From assembly GCA_002633005.1 (NCBI GenBank), contig NMRA01000415.1, positions 221,161 to 285,160 of the forward strand: 64,000 nt of DNA. The letters run 5' to 3'. Origin of the DNA: Phoronis australis (Eukaryota > Phoronida > Phoronidae). Under the pieces are notes generated by a model. It had not been told where the DNA came from. It saw only the letters and a program-made list of their open reading frames with translations, and made no database searches. Position numbers and translations under genes: made by a program. Numbering within the stretch: position 1 is the stretch's first letter; every line of letters begins with the position of its first letter. Of this stretch, positions 9,281 to 21,900 are shown piece after piece.

Positions 9281-11712
9281 CGTTCTCCCATTGAGTCTAA
9301 CTTGTTAAGTTGTATATCACAACAAGTTGGTTGTAGCCAATATCTTACACTGACGACTGATTAAGTCCGTTCTCATAATTAGGGTTGGAGGTTCAGTGCT
9401 CTTTCGTTCGATAATTGCTATAATCTCCGATAAGATCGTATCTTATACCCTCAACGGGCTGTGCTGGTAAAAATAATTTAAGGTGTAAAATGTTTGAACA
9501 TAAACCAATGACATTTCTGAATTGTCCATCAAATACTGATCAAGCTTATGTTTTGAATCATCAAAATCACTCAACTACAATCGTAGTTCAGACAGTCTAT
9601 TCTGTCCGAACGTACCATAGACATCTTAAAGGAGAATGCCACCCGATTTAATTAATCTTTTTTTGCCGTCTTAATCGGTCTATATCCACATCGCCTCGCA
9701 TTCGGTCGACCTTACCTTGCCAAGAGGTGTCGCGTTAACCTTTGAGGAAGGTGAGAAACGACGCTAGCGGCGTCAGTGGTTCATATGCAGAGTGAATGCC
9801 GCTATGTTGCGGTGCATCGTTCCTGCTTGTCCGAACTAAGCAGCTGCGAGGAAAGCGGGTATATCGTTTTTTTTACTTCCTCGAGAGTCCTAAATGCTTA
9901 GGAAGTGGCTCATGGTAGTGAAGAATGAAATGTACGCTGCAAATAGCATGTATGAGGCCGTGAAACATCTCCGTGTCTGCGGCCTGCAGACGTCGACAGT
10001 GCCTGACGAATGCCGGCTTACCAAATAACTCCATACGTTCCGTTGTCTGAGCTTGTTCACGGCGCCTCTCTAGTATTTCTTCATCATTGTATTCCTGTTC
10101 GAATTGATAGCCTGTAAAACTAAACGATCCACCTGCGAAGTCGGGACTGATGAGCTCTGGCTCGTCCTAAGACGGGATTGCCAGTTGCCATCGTTGGCGT
10201 TTATAACTGAGCGTTCTGTTTCAAAATGAATTATTCTCAACCTAACCAATGCTTATATAAAACTGAAACAAAGTCTGTCTCATTAGATGCAATTTGTAAT
10301 GCCTTTGGAGTGTATGTGAGTGCAAATGGTTGACTTTAGGTGCAATAAAACTAATTGACGGGACACCTCTGCCGTGTGAGCGCATGCTAATTTAGTGTTT
10401 GCTGGCAGAAAATGTTGTGAAACAACCATTTGTGTTACTGAATTCCGCATGGGGGCACGTACACTATATTTTGTTAGCCTTTTTGGTTCATTTTTCAGCA
10501 GAACCCAGTCAATATCCACACTTTTGGTTTGTTTAGATATTGAATAATTTGCTGTGTTGCCTTGGCTAAAATACATCTATTCTGCAGTTCTTTTTATTAC
10601 AGAGTGTGAACTTGAGTTTTTAACCTTCTTTACAGTAGGTGAGGGTTACTAACGCAGAAGTTACAAATTGCGTAACGAGTGCCTATTTTATGATAAAACC
10701 TACCATTTCTCAATGATTAAGCACAATTTCATCTAAGTGATTCTGAAGGTGACTCGAGTAGGAAATTGACCTCACTCGTATTATCGAAGAAGCACGGAGC
10801 GGACGTTCAGCATTTTTAGGTCGTCACTTTTGGCGAATCCAAATCCGGGAATACGAGTACAGAGCATGCGGTCAGTCGTATTTTCGAGCAGGCATTTGTG
10901 GCTGTGTCGAGGATTGGCATGAATTTATTTGTGTTATTTTTTGATTTTTGAAGTGCATCAGATGTCATTTATCTGTGACACCGGGCAAAACTTAAAGTTG
11001 CATGGAAGTAGTGATGATGTATTTTTACACTAGTTTTTATTTTGTTACTAAAACTTTTATGATTATTTTCACATGTGTTGAAATTCAGTCATCGTATGGT
11101 GTTGTTTTTTAGAAAAAAATATCATACGCAAACATTCAACCAGAAAACGTAAAGGGAAAGGGTTCCTCGTGGTAGAAATTTGTAAAATTTTCATTTTTTG
11201 TTTTTTGTATTAGTCATTTATGATGTTCATTTCCTGCAAAGTGATGTTGCTCTGTTTTCACAACAATCTCTTATTGCATGCTAACATGTCATATGAACTG
11301 GCTAAATCTTCCATTCTAGTCATTTACTATTTTAATCTGAACTTAAAGCAGCTATTTAAAGCATCATTGCTGGCATTTTGTATGTTTATCGTTACATAAA
11401 ATAAAGCTTTTGAACAAAAATTACTCGTTTGTTTTTTCTGGCTACTATATGAATCCCTGCTTCAGTTGCTGGAAGTCCATTCCATATTATTTACTAGTAC
11501 ATTTATCAGCACAATCTGTTTTGAAACCAAACTGTACACTGCATAAGTGGATTTAGGCTTCCCTTCCGCATACGTTAAAAAACGGCTCCGACATGTGGTT
11601 TTCAGTTCCTGGAATCCTTAGCCAATTCTGATACCTGCTACTGATTCAGAAATCGTAAAAGTACGTTCCATATTATTTATCTGTACAATCACTAGCACAA
11701 TCTGTTTTGAGG
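9281..11712. other. Intergenic, no gene supported
   Basis: AT-rich with low-complexity runs around 10920-11440. Only short frames occur (for example 10283-10576 minus), without recognisable motifs. Confidence 0.5.
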
Positions 11713-11841
11713 TCAAACGCGGGGCGGATCCAGGTCTTTTTAAAAAAGGAGGTCCAAGTCAACAATTTGAAAATTCTAGATTTTATCAAGGGAAAAAGGG
11801 ATCCGGAACCCTTTGGTCCTCCTGGATCCGCCTATCAAACG
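11713..11841. mobile_element. hAT-like MITE, about 115 bp
   Basis: GGCGGATCCAGG at 11723-11734 is matched by CCTGGATCCGCC at 11821-11832, a perfect 12-bp terminal inverted repeat. TCAAACG occurs immediately outside both ends (11713-11719 and 11835-11841), a plausible 7-8 bp target-site duplication. The end sequence (GGGGCGGATCCAG type) resembles many nonautonomous hAT elements. No transposase is encoded. Confidence 0.7.
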
Positions 11842-13200
11842 GTACGCTGCATTGGTGGATATAGGACGTCCGAGGGGGCCCAGCTCTCTCTCCTGCACAC
11901 GATAAAAAACGGTGCCAACATATCGTTTTCAGGGCTCTCACGAGGGTTTGTCCTCCAAAAATTGACGTCACTCCGTCCTCTCGCAAGGCTATTATGAAGG
12001 TTGACCCTTTTGGAAATTGAGGTCGGGGGCCCCATCATTTTCACAAATCCCACGGATCCACCTAAGGATATGACTATACCTTCAACACAGCAAAAACTAA
12101 AAAAAACAGCAATATAAGGTTAAGGAGAACTAGTGCAACCTTAACGTACATGTAGCTGCGTCTCATGAAGTGCTTTTTGTGCAATAATTTAAATACAAAA
12201 TTTTTTAGCAAAATACATGACCGACTGCTTCGTTGCACTGACTGGGAATGAACATTTACACTGTGGCCTAAATCTTCCTCATTTGAGCTTGCAAATCGTA
12301 CTACCACGAAACTCTAAGTGACTGCTTTTTACATTTCTGTCCGGGAACCCGTTTTAAACACACCGTTGGACACCGTTTTCTTCACTAGAAAATTCGTTCC
12401 AAAACAGCATTTATGATATCTAGATCATACTGTTCGTGACCTCCGCTGTCGGCAAATAGAAGGGAACTAAATAATCATGGGCAAACTTCAAACTTCAATG
12501 GACACCGAAAAATCTTCACCAAACTCTCCAATATTCAACATAATAAATCCCCAGGTCTATGTTAATTTTGTCGCTAGCAATCGGCAAATTGCAGAGTTGT
12601 CTCCCCTAAATCAAAATTCCTCGGAAAATCCCTTCTTGTGTGTATTTCTGTGGGGAATAGTTAGCTGCCTATATGTCAGATATTTCTGGCGTTAGCTCCC
12701 CCGCCTCCTTGGCCCCTAATCTCCTATCCCGACTCTGATCTTGCACCCTGTTTCCGGGCTCCGCTAAATTGTCCACTATTCTCGAGAAGCAAGAAACTGT
12801 ACTTTCATACGCTACCGAGACGTCCACGGTGAGCGAATGCGGAAATCATGGCTGATGATTCAGGGTGACGCATTCTTATTATTAGGTGCGCGATCGCCCA
12901 GTTTGCCTACGCGCTCGGGGAAACTGCCGCCGTCCGATGGGCGCTTTAATTGACGAGAGATTTAAGAGTTTTTTGGAGTTAAACTCGTGAATCGTTGTAG
13001 GTACATGTACCCCTCAGTCTGAAATGAGCAAAAACGCACCTTAATGCTATGCCTCGTCGTATCCCATGTTCCCCCGGTTTCCCATCAAAAATCTGCGAGC
13101 ACTTTTGCCAGTGCGGAAATTGGTTACAACATTCCTTTGATTTACATATTTATGTAAGAAAATTCAAAAAATTTTAGATTATTTTTGAAAATTAGAAGCT
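11842..13200. other. Intergenic, no gene supported
   Basis: Short frames only. A GC-richer patch near 12890-12960 has no recognisable structure. Confidence 0.5.
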
Positions 13201-13264
13201 GATCTTGTACGAATTGACGATGTCTCATGAATTCAGCTCAGCGGCAGCCTGAAGTTGGAAAACG

Positions 13265-13680
13265 AATCCGATCCTCAAATAGACGATTTATGCCTATCTA
13301 AAATAAATCTCAAAGACAGTATTGAATTTCAGACAGTTACCCAAAACATAATCACAATTTAAATGACAATAAATGTTTGGTTTTTTAATTTAGATACAAG
13401 ATTTGTTGTTGAAACTCACAAGAAGGAGATCCATTAATTGCTCATGGTACGACATTGGGAAAATGTGATCTATCATTAATTCCCCAAATAGCAAAATATA
13501 TCATACGATTTTTATCTGTCGGAAATAAGTCTCAAGGATATTGATGAGTGTCGCGTTGTCGGACAGCTCTACAAAGTGTCCCAAATGTTCTCACATTTAT
13601 TCAAATGACAATAAATTGTTTATTTACTAAGAACTAGATTAGTGGTTTAAATTCACAAACCGTAGAGTCTGGAGTTTTAA
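13265..13680 (+). repeat. Diverged tandem duplication, unit about 220-240 bp
   Basis: AAATAAATCTCAAAGA (13302) and AAATAAGTCTCAAGGA (13523), and AAATGACAATAAATGTTT (13361) and AAATGACAATAAATTGTTT (13603), occur in the same order with periods of about 222 and 242. This indicates an old tandem duplication with indels. No function is evident. Confidence 0.65.
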
Positions 13681-15271
13681 TTTGTACCTCGATCTAAATT
13701 GCTCATAATTAATCACGGCGAAACGAGTTTTCAGTGACATTTTTTGAAAAATTGTTTTGGTAACGAATTTCGTATTTCAAGTGTCTCAGTGGCCGGCGTA
13801 ACGGGTTTCGCATGGGCAATCCGACCTCTGAGGCTAACGCCGAGATACACTCTATCACGGTGCTACACGAAAGTTTGCAGTATACATGTACAGTGTAGGT
13901 GGCGCTGTGTCAGAGGGTAACGCTAAGACAGAATAACCACCGGCCCCCACCAGCGCCTCGCCCCGGCAGCGGGGGGCCTCCTGGCGGCTATAACATCCGA
14001 GAAAAACTACAATGCTGTCAAAATGGATAACATTATAGCTTTAGTTAGCAAAACTAGATATTATAGAAAACAATAAGAAGATTAAGCTAACTTTGAACCT
14101 TGTTTACCAGGGTCAGTGATATGAGTGTGCAAATATCTTGAATTCTTTAGCTGCCCTACAAAGAACAAATTACTAAAAAAATTTATTATTCTAGCTTACT
14201 TAATCTTTATTTTGACTACAATATGCTTTTTTAGTAAAAACAATATATTTTGACTTTGATCGATTTCGGGTTCCTGCAATTTTGTCAACACGCTGATAAT
14301 GGCATTTTTAAAGGAATCATATCTCAAATTTTTGAGGTAGGTCTTACATTTTTAATTATCCACTTTTGAGCAAAAGCAGACGTACTCTTAATTTTTAACG
14401 GCTTATTTCACGTTCATACCATGAATAATACGCTTACAATATAGTCACACATTTCTAAATTTTCTCCGCTCGTCCTTCTGAGCGGCTCAGTTGTACCAGG
14501 ATCAAAAAGAGCGCGGCGCCGGAATCAGGTACAATTGTGATGACCGCGTTGTCAGATGCGAGCAAGACCCAATTAAGTTTAATTATCTGACTATAAACCA
14601 TATTAGACGTCACTGACTATACATTAACCACTAATTTTCGTTATAAACGAACACCATGGCGATATTTAGTTGAAAAAAAACAACCAAGTACGGTTTTCGG
14701 TTTTTAAAAGTCGATGAACTAATAATCTAAAAACTACAACGATTGAAGATAAACTACCGCGCGTACTGATACTCGGTGAATATACAGACACTGATTAGAG
14801 TTAACAATATCACATGGATCCATTTTTTAATATTCTTTCAATCTCTATTAATCAGATTTTTGACCAGGAAACAGTTGTTGTGCTCACTTTTCATATTATA
14901 TTACTGACAAAGTAGTAGTCAGTGCCACCGAAATTGTTCAGAGATTCCAAATCTTCAGTTTGGTTATCACCATATTTGCCAAAGAAAAAAAATCCCCAGG
15001 CTTTCGCAGGGAAACTGGACGTGAAAAAAAGTTATCCATGTCAGCCGCACGTTTCATATGATTAGTCTCCGGGTTGGGTACCCTGGTATAGCGTCCTCCC
15101 AACCCGTATTCACTTCTACCCGGCGGCTCGTTTCTATGTACTATTCGAATGAAACATTTTTCTTCTTAACAACATACCTACTTCCGGTTGTAAATTTGAA
15201 AAGCGTGTGTGTGTGTGTGTGCGTGCATTTGAATTTCAAGTGCATGATTTTAACTGCTGTAGAATGCAATT
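13681..15271. other. Intergenic and presumptive upstream region of the TDRD5-like gene
   Basis: Contains a short (GT)n tract at about 15206-15222 and a possible acceptor (CTGTAG) about 14 bases before the start codon, which would allow a noncoding first exon. No promoter element can be called with confidence. Confidence 0.4.
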
Positions 15272-15944
15272 ATGTCTGAAAACATAAAGTTACGGGACGA
15301 GACCAAAAAGCAGGTCCGTTCTCTGCTTATTTCAGCCCAGCATGGGTTGACTGTCCACGAACTTTTAAATGATTTTAAAAACATCATCGGCGAAAACTTG
15401 CCTTTCCGCAAACTCGGATTCACAAGCGCCGAGGACCTTCTTCGCGACTGGCCGGACGTTGCTGAAGTTTCCTTCCACAGAGGTCAAGTGGTCTTCAAAG
15501 GAGTCGCTGATGAATCGACAAAGAATGTGCAAAGACTTGTTTCGCGGCAGAAAAGCCCGAAGAAAAAGTCACTTATGATGCCGGGTGGCCGCCAAGCTTT
15601 AAGCGCGACAAGAAACAGACCTCCGCGCATGATGAAAACGGTGCCTGTGCACCTGAGGACTCAAATTAGAGAACTTCTAGAGGGCTATGATAATGGCTTG
15701 ATGTTGAGAAACTTGAACATTGCCTTTTCTAGAAAGTTTGGATGCCATTTGAATTATCAGAGATACGGGTTTAAGTCAGTGTTTGAATTTTTACGCTCCC
15801 TGGAAGATATTGTGGACAGCGAAGAGACTCGTGCTGGAGGTGTGAGAGTCCACCTGAGAAAGCAAAGCAATAGGAATTATGCAGGCAATAGAAATGACAC
15901 AGGAAGCAGAAACGACTCAGGCAATAGAAATAACACGAGCAAGG
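15272..15944 (+). CDS. TDRD5: TDRD5-like exon 1: LOTUS 1 and LOTUS 2
   Basis: The start ATG is followed by SENIKLRDETKKQVRSLLIS. LOTUS 1 shows the typical ENLPFRKLGFTSAEDLL core (residues about 42-58), and LOTUS 2 shows LNYQRYGFKSVFEFLRS with the following EDIVDSEE (about 160-185). Between them is a basic Ser/Lys/Arg linker. The exon ends in a low-complexity Arg/Asn/Gly tail (NRN-DTGSRNDSGNRN, residues about 200-222). The donor is AAGG|GTAAAT, phase 1; reading through it would hit a stop two codons later. Confidence 0.93.
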
Positions 15945-18900
15945 GTAAATAATGGTGTCATTGTACTTTTCCCAGTCTGTTTACGTGGGTAAATATTTAT
16001 GTGGGCAAATGCTTCCTTAAAAATTGATAAATTATAACTTTTTTCCCGTAATGCATATTGAATTTGACATCCACCACTAGGAATATTTCTAAGTTACCAA
16101 TATTTGCTTCGCGTGGGTTCATGTCTCGACTTCATTAGGATCGACAGATGGGGTCATAACAGGCGTATAGGCTAGCTGAGATGGTATCAAAACCCTTTTA
16201 GGCTCGTTTGTGGAAAATTTCATGCAAATTCTGCCATGATTTTGGAATTAACTATTACATGGGTTAAGGTTATTAGTTATTTTATCAAGCAGTGCATGTT
16301 TTTAAAGCAGAAATCATGTAAAATCTAAATTTGGTTGGGTCATGTGGCTATTTTTGGTAAAAATAACAAAATAACGGTGCTGTTAGAATGAGCAATGGGC
16401 CTGATTGATGTGACCTGCGCCCGTCTGATCACGGTATTCAAGTATCGAACTTCCTGCAATACGTTTTTACCAAAAATAAAAGTTGTAATTCATAGCAATA
16501 ATTGATTTAAATCACAAACTAAGCCAGTTTATTTACAGACATGGGTTTGCAGCTTTAAATGTGAATATTGATGGCCAAAACCAAACTTTATTTTTTTTTC
16601 TGACAAAAGGCAGTTTTATGTCAATCACCCTGACGTAAATTCTTGATATCATGCAAAACATGTCAGTAAATTGGTACATGTAAATGTTGTTCATGCAAAG
16701 TGTAATGTAGAATTGATTACAGGTGATCCCGTGGAGTCACTGGTCACAGTTGAGGATGATGGTGTGGTACCTGGTGATATCAAACAAAATGTGAAGAAGG
16801 TATGCATCTATTGCACTGAGTTACTTAATTGTCGGTTTTATGTCCAAAAAACTCATTTTTAGGATTACATTCTTGGGTGGTCTTGACCATAGCTATAAAT
16901 CAACATTTGAGTAGGTTATTTTTTGTCATAATATTACTCAGCATTTGATTTGACAACCTGCAGGTCACCAGTGCGGCTTCAGATTGTGTTTGGCGAGCTG
17001 GGAAAAATCCCTAGTTGCCACGAAGTCGCCACTGCGAGCTCAAAGTCTGACAATAATGCCCCCGAAATTTGTTTCAAAGTTTGTGTTGACTTTCAAACAG
17101 TTGTGAAATCAGTGCATTTGCAGCTTCAGCAGTGAACACACATCAAGCACATGCTTATTTAACTAAAATCGGGCAAAATCGGTGAAGTCCTAGTGCATTT
17201 GATTGTCTGCGTTCCTTGTTCATTGGTACGACCTATTTGTCTAGAGAATTTTGTGCTGAACTGATAACCTCGGATTTCATTTAGCGAATTGGGATTTTCA
17301 CTTTTGGGGACCTCAGATTTTGTTTGGCGTCCTGGAAAAATCCCAGGTTGCCAAATGCGACAAGCGCTGTTACAAATTGCTGATTCTCGCCGTTGTCTGC
17401 TAGGCATTTGCTGTAAACAAAACTGGTGTCTTTACTATTTAAATACGATAATACGTTGAGTGGTGTTGACGTCAACAGCACAGTATTAAACTGGACTGCG
17501 GAGGTACTGGGTTCGATCCTGTGCTATGGCTTGTGTGAGAAAAAATATTTTCTTGCTTGTAATGTCCCTTTAAGTGCTCACGTTACTCGTAGTCCTTTTT
17601 GCCCAGTGTAAAGCTGCTTTATGGTGTGTTGTAGTGTCAGAAAACATTATTTAAATTTGTGCAATAGATCATCTGGAATTCCCCCCTATCCCATACTGCC
17701 TTGGTGACAGGAAGCTAACCTGTTGTGACAACTAATGGGTGTGGTCTGAAACAGTAGTGGTCTGCTAGTTCTTTTCAAGCCTTGAAATCATTTCTAGTCT
17801 AAAAGGAACAAAGTGAGACCCAATTTTATAACGGTAAATAGCCCATATCCCGATGAATGCTGTAGAGTGAATGTACGTGTACGCAACATGCTACATACCC
17901 AGTCAGTAGCCCAGTGGGCATCGCTGAACTCCTACTGAGAAATCACAAAGACTTTGTTGATGAAGAACAAGGCTTGCGTGAGTTTTTCAGGTGTTTCGTG
18001 CAATGGGCCAACCATGAGGGCTTAGCACGTCTGATGCACCACAAAGGACATCGGACCACCTGCACTGGTGTTTATATCAAAGGTTATTTTTTGACAAATG
18101 TAGACTTATTATGCATTCAGTCCCCATATTTGGCTAAAGGCCATCCCTGAATTTTCCACAATTTTCACGTTGAACCCTCATAGAATTACGTGTGGCACCC
18201 ACCCCCCCTCATGTCATCACTTTCTGTTAATTTACCAAAAATCATTTTCAAATTTTTGGAATCTACAGATATCTTTTACTCCGAGTTTAGTTTAGTCCAA
18301 GGAAACCAATGTGCCGAACGCCAAAGTCACTTGGTGGTACTATTGAATGAAGCTCCTCTGTTTGACATGTCCAGGAAGCAGCTGTTCATGTTTGCAGGCA
18401 TTTCTACATTTAGCACCTTTGCTTTGCAACACCTACTGATGTATGAGTTCCCCATCGAAAACTGCTGGAAAATCCCAATTATGTGGTGCAGCGTTCATTG
18501 TCGTTCATTTTTTCTTCTCAGGTATTATCGCGCCGACCCAAAGGGATGTTCTCCTCGAGGTTTATTATCGAATACAAGGAGCTGATTGGCCGCCCGTTAC
18601 CGTTCACCACCTTGGGCTTCAACAGTGTCGTTGAATTTGCCTCGGTCATTGAGGACATAGTCACCATCGAGAGGCCATCCAAACAGGGTGACTGGCTACT
18701 GTTCGATGCCGACCTGAGACCAAAGTCTGGTGAGTGACACCAGAGGGTGCCCGGAACTTGCAGTGAGAATCTCAGTGTTCAATAGGCGGTGCTAGTGTAG
18801 AGAAGGCTGTTTTTGTTATTTGATCAGGAATGAGAACAGACATGTTCACTGACATGTGGGCATGTGTGGAGTAAGTGTCTGAATTCATTGTTTCCCTAGC

Positions 18901-21900
18901 GCCACCTAGTGAATTTTTGAAAAAGGTGTTGAATTTAGTTTGTCCCATTTTGTAAATATACGTATTTGGTTCTTGAAGGCAGTTGCGAAATTCTTTTCAG
19001 ATCATTTGTTTACTCGCTCATAACGCGAATGCAATTCGTAGAATGCAAACTGGTTGAAAGCATCATTGAAGTTTGTAAATTTAAAGAATTATTAATACGA
19101 CTCTTAGTTTGGATTGAGTTCCTTGTTCATTTTACAGACAAACATCTGAAGACAGCCAGTGCTGAAGACTCCTCCGCAGAAACAACGCCATCTGAGGATC
19201 AGTCGTTACATGACCGTGTCCTGGACAGCCACACCATAGACAAAATCTGGCAGGTTCTAGCCTGCAACTCAGACGGAACGGACATGACTCTCTTTCTGGA
19301 TGTGTACAAGGTGAGTCAAAATGATGAAACTGCCCTCTTGTGGAATAATGGGAACACTGAAATCTTTGATGTGAGCAAATAGAGTTCTAGTTTGGTGTCT
19401 TCCTGTATTCAAATGCAACGCAAATGCCTTGTGCTCAGGAAACTTTGCGCGTATTAAACCATATTGGCGTTTTTGAATTGTATTACACCTGTTGTTACCT
19501 TTCGTTTTCAAGGAAACGGATTTTACGAATGCCATGTGCCATTCTCTAAAGTGTAAGGTCGGCGACAATGTAATTGCTGGCCATTACATGTAAAATTGTT
19601 TTGGTCCACTTTCAAGTTTCGCAACAGAGCAGCTGGCAAAGTGAAACAAAATCCCCCGACTCTTTGTGTAGCCTTGCATAAGGTCTATAGCCCTACACAA
19701 GGAATACCAAACACAAGGTCTTACAAAAACCTCACTACAGAGGGATTTCTGTGTTGCAGGTTAGGACACATGTTAGCACCATGACGTCTGCTGGAGTAGA
19801 ACATAAATCCCCTGTGCTTTGCAAAAAGTCTTTTGGCGCATTTCTACAGAAAAGCCTTCATTGCAGACTAATACAGCATTCACCTGCCGATTATTTGGAA
19901 GGCAAATCATATGTCTCGCCCTTTATCTGAAAAAAATCACATGCCAACACTGGGCAGACATCTGATCTCACCCAGAATCCTATTGTAGAGCTCCAGTCTT
20001 ACCATAAGAAGCCTACATTCCAGCAACGCGATTTGCAGTTTAGGCTGTGTTTGCTGATGGCGGTCGAATATGGTTGGAATGAATATTGACATTATGCCAG
20101 GGTGCTTCTGTAAAGACATGTTTTATGGGGACTATTCCTTGGAGAAACTCAACCAAAATTCAATGCGTTATCTTGGCTTTGCCTTGTAGTCTGCTCCTAA
20201 GCAGGTTACGGCTTTCTCTTCTTCGTCTTCAAGTTGTAAACACTGTCTTTTTGCCTTAATCTGGGTTCGTGAAACAAGCTAAGCCATGGGTAGATTGATA
20301 TTTAGCCAAAAGCTAAGACACACTAGTCTCTTTGAGAAACAGCTCAACATGTGACTTCTGATCAGACGTTCTAACTGGCTTCTTATGATACACGCTACAA
20401 CCTGAAATTGTTCTGTTCAGAATTTGACTGAGAAGGAGCTGAATGTGCAGGAGTATGGCTACAGTACTCTGGAAGACTTTCTGCACTCGATGCCAAGCGT
20501 CGTCAAGTTGGTCTACAAAGGTCAAGGTGAGTCATTTGAGGTCAGATGGGTCAGAGGTCACGTGTGCATGTCTGGAAAGTTTTTTGTCACTTGTGAATAC
20601 CTGGCCTGTTTCCCGTCTCTGACAGTCATGACTGGTCATTCAAGTTGAAGGTGACATGCAAAGTCGACAGCTGCTTAACAGTGTGCTATAATTGTGTGTT
20701 AATGTGTTCTACTAGGTTGATTTTGCAAATTTAGTTAGATGTATTCCGATGATTTTCACAAACACGGAATGTTTTCAATTAAAATGTTGTGTTTTTTCTA
20801 CCTGATATGACTTCTGAAATTTGAATACCAGTTGTCATGATACATGACAGATAGGTTGGTGTCTTGCCAAATAATGTTTTTGTTGTGAATATTGCTCCTT
20901 GCAGTGGCGGAAATGAAGTTACTGCATTGCTGTAACCATAGCAACAAGCTCTGTTAGTGAGAGGTGTAGTCGCAATGTTTCACCTAGTAATCGATCCTCA
21001 TGTTTAGCTGATACTGCTTCACGTGATACTGTCTTGTTACCACATTGCAGGCAAAATGCTGCTCTTTGCTGTCGACCAGGGGAGGGAAGTTCGACATGAA
21101 CTGTTGCCAGGGCTTTGCAAGGTACTTTGGCTGTCTTTGGTTCCTTCTGGAGGAAATCACAATGTATATTGTCTGATTCCATTCGAGTTGTGTGCAATGA
21201 AAAGCTGTTGATTGGGTCATGGTAAATCTAGTGCTTATTTGAGCCTTGTATAACAGCCATGTTCCAGTTCAGGGTTAGAATTTAAATTTTAATCTCACAG
21301 CGCATGTTTGCTTCTATCTTTTGAGACTTGAAGCAAAACCCAGAGGCTTTCCATTGATTTAAAATTCTTAATTAAAAATAATGGTCGACATATTTTTGTG
21401 GTTCTTATTTCAAAGTTTACAAGAAAAACTGGCAAAACCAGGAGCACTTTGCTTGTGTCAAATTCGAACCCTGCTGTTAACAAAAAATGGCACATCAATC
21501 ATATCGCGCTCCCATTGCTAAACGATGCCTGCAACAATATCATACAACAGTAAGGCTTATCCAATGAACAAATTTTTGTCATGTATAATGCAACACAGCC
21601 TTGGTGAAGCTTGCATAGTAGTGATGGTACCTTTGTATTGTTACTGCCGTGTGATGCCTGTCAACCAACTAGACATCATTTGTTTACATCAATGAGATAA
21701 ATCTGTTTTCTGCCTAAGTTATAGTGAAAGCTTTGAAAATATGCATTGTAATACGTTGTTTTGATGTTGTCAAGTTTTCGATTAGTAATAAGTTGATGTT
21801 ACTGTCTCTCCTTGTTTGAACCTGAAAATCTCCACTGTCGTGTAGACATGTGTGATGTGTTCACATTGAAAATATTCATAGTGTGTGAGTAGAGATTTTT

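Noticed and set aside
17504-17600. GGTTCGATCCT box suggesting a tRNA gene or SINE
   Set aside because: There is no convincing A box, cloverleaf or match to the SINE family elsewhere in the window.
18190-18585. 131-codon open frame overlapping LOTUS exon 3
   Set aside because: It is in a different register from the LOTUS frame and crosses the acceptor at 18521; only the spliced frame shows domain conservation.
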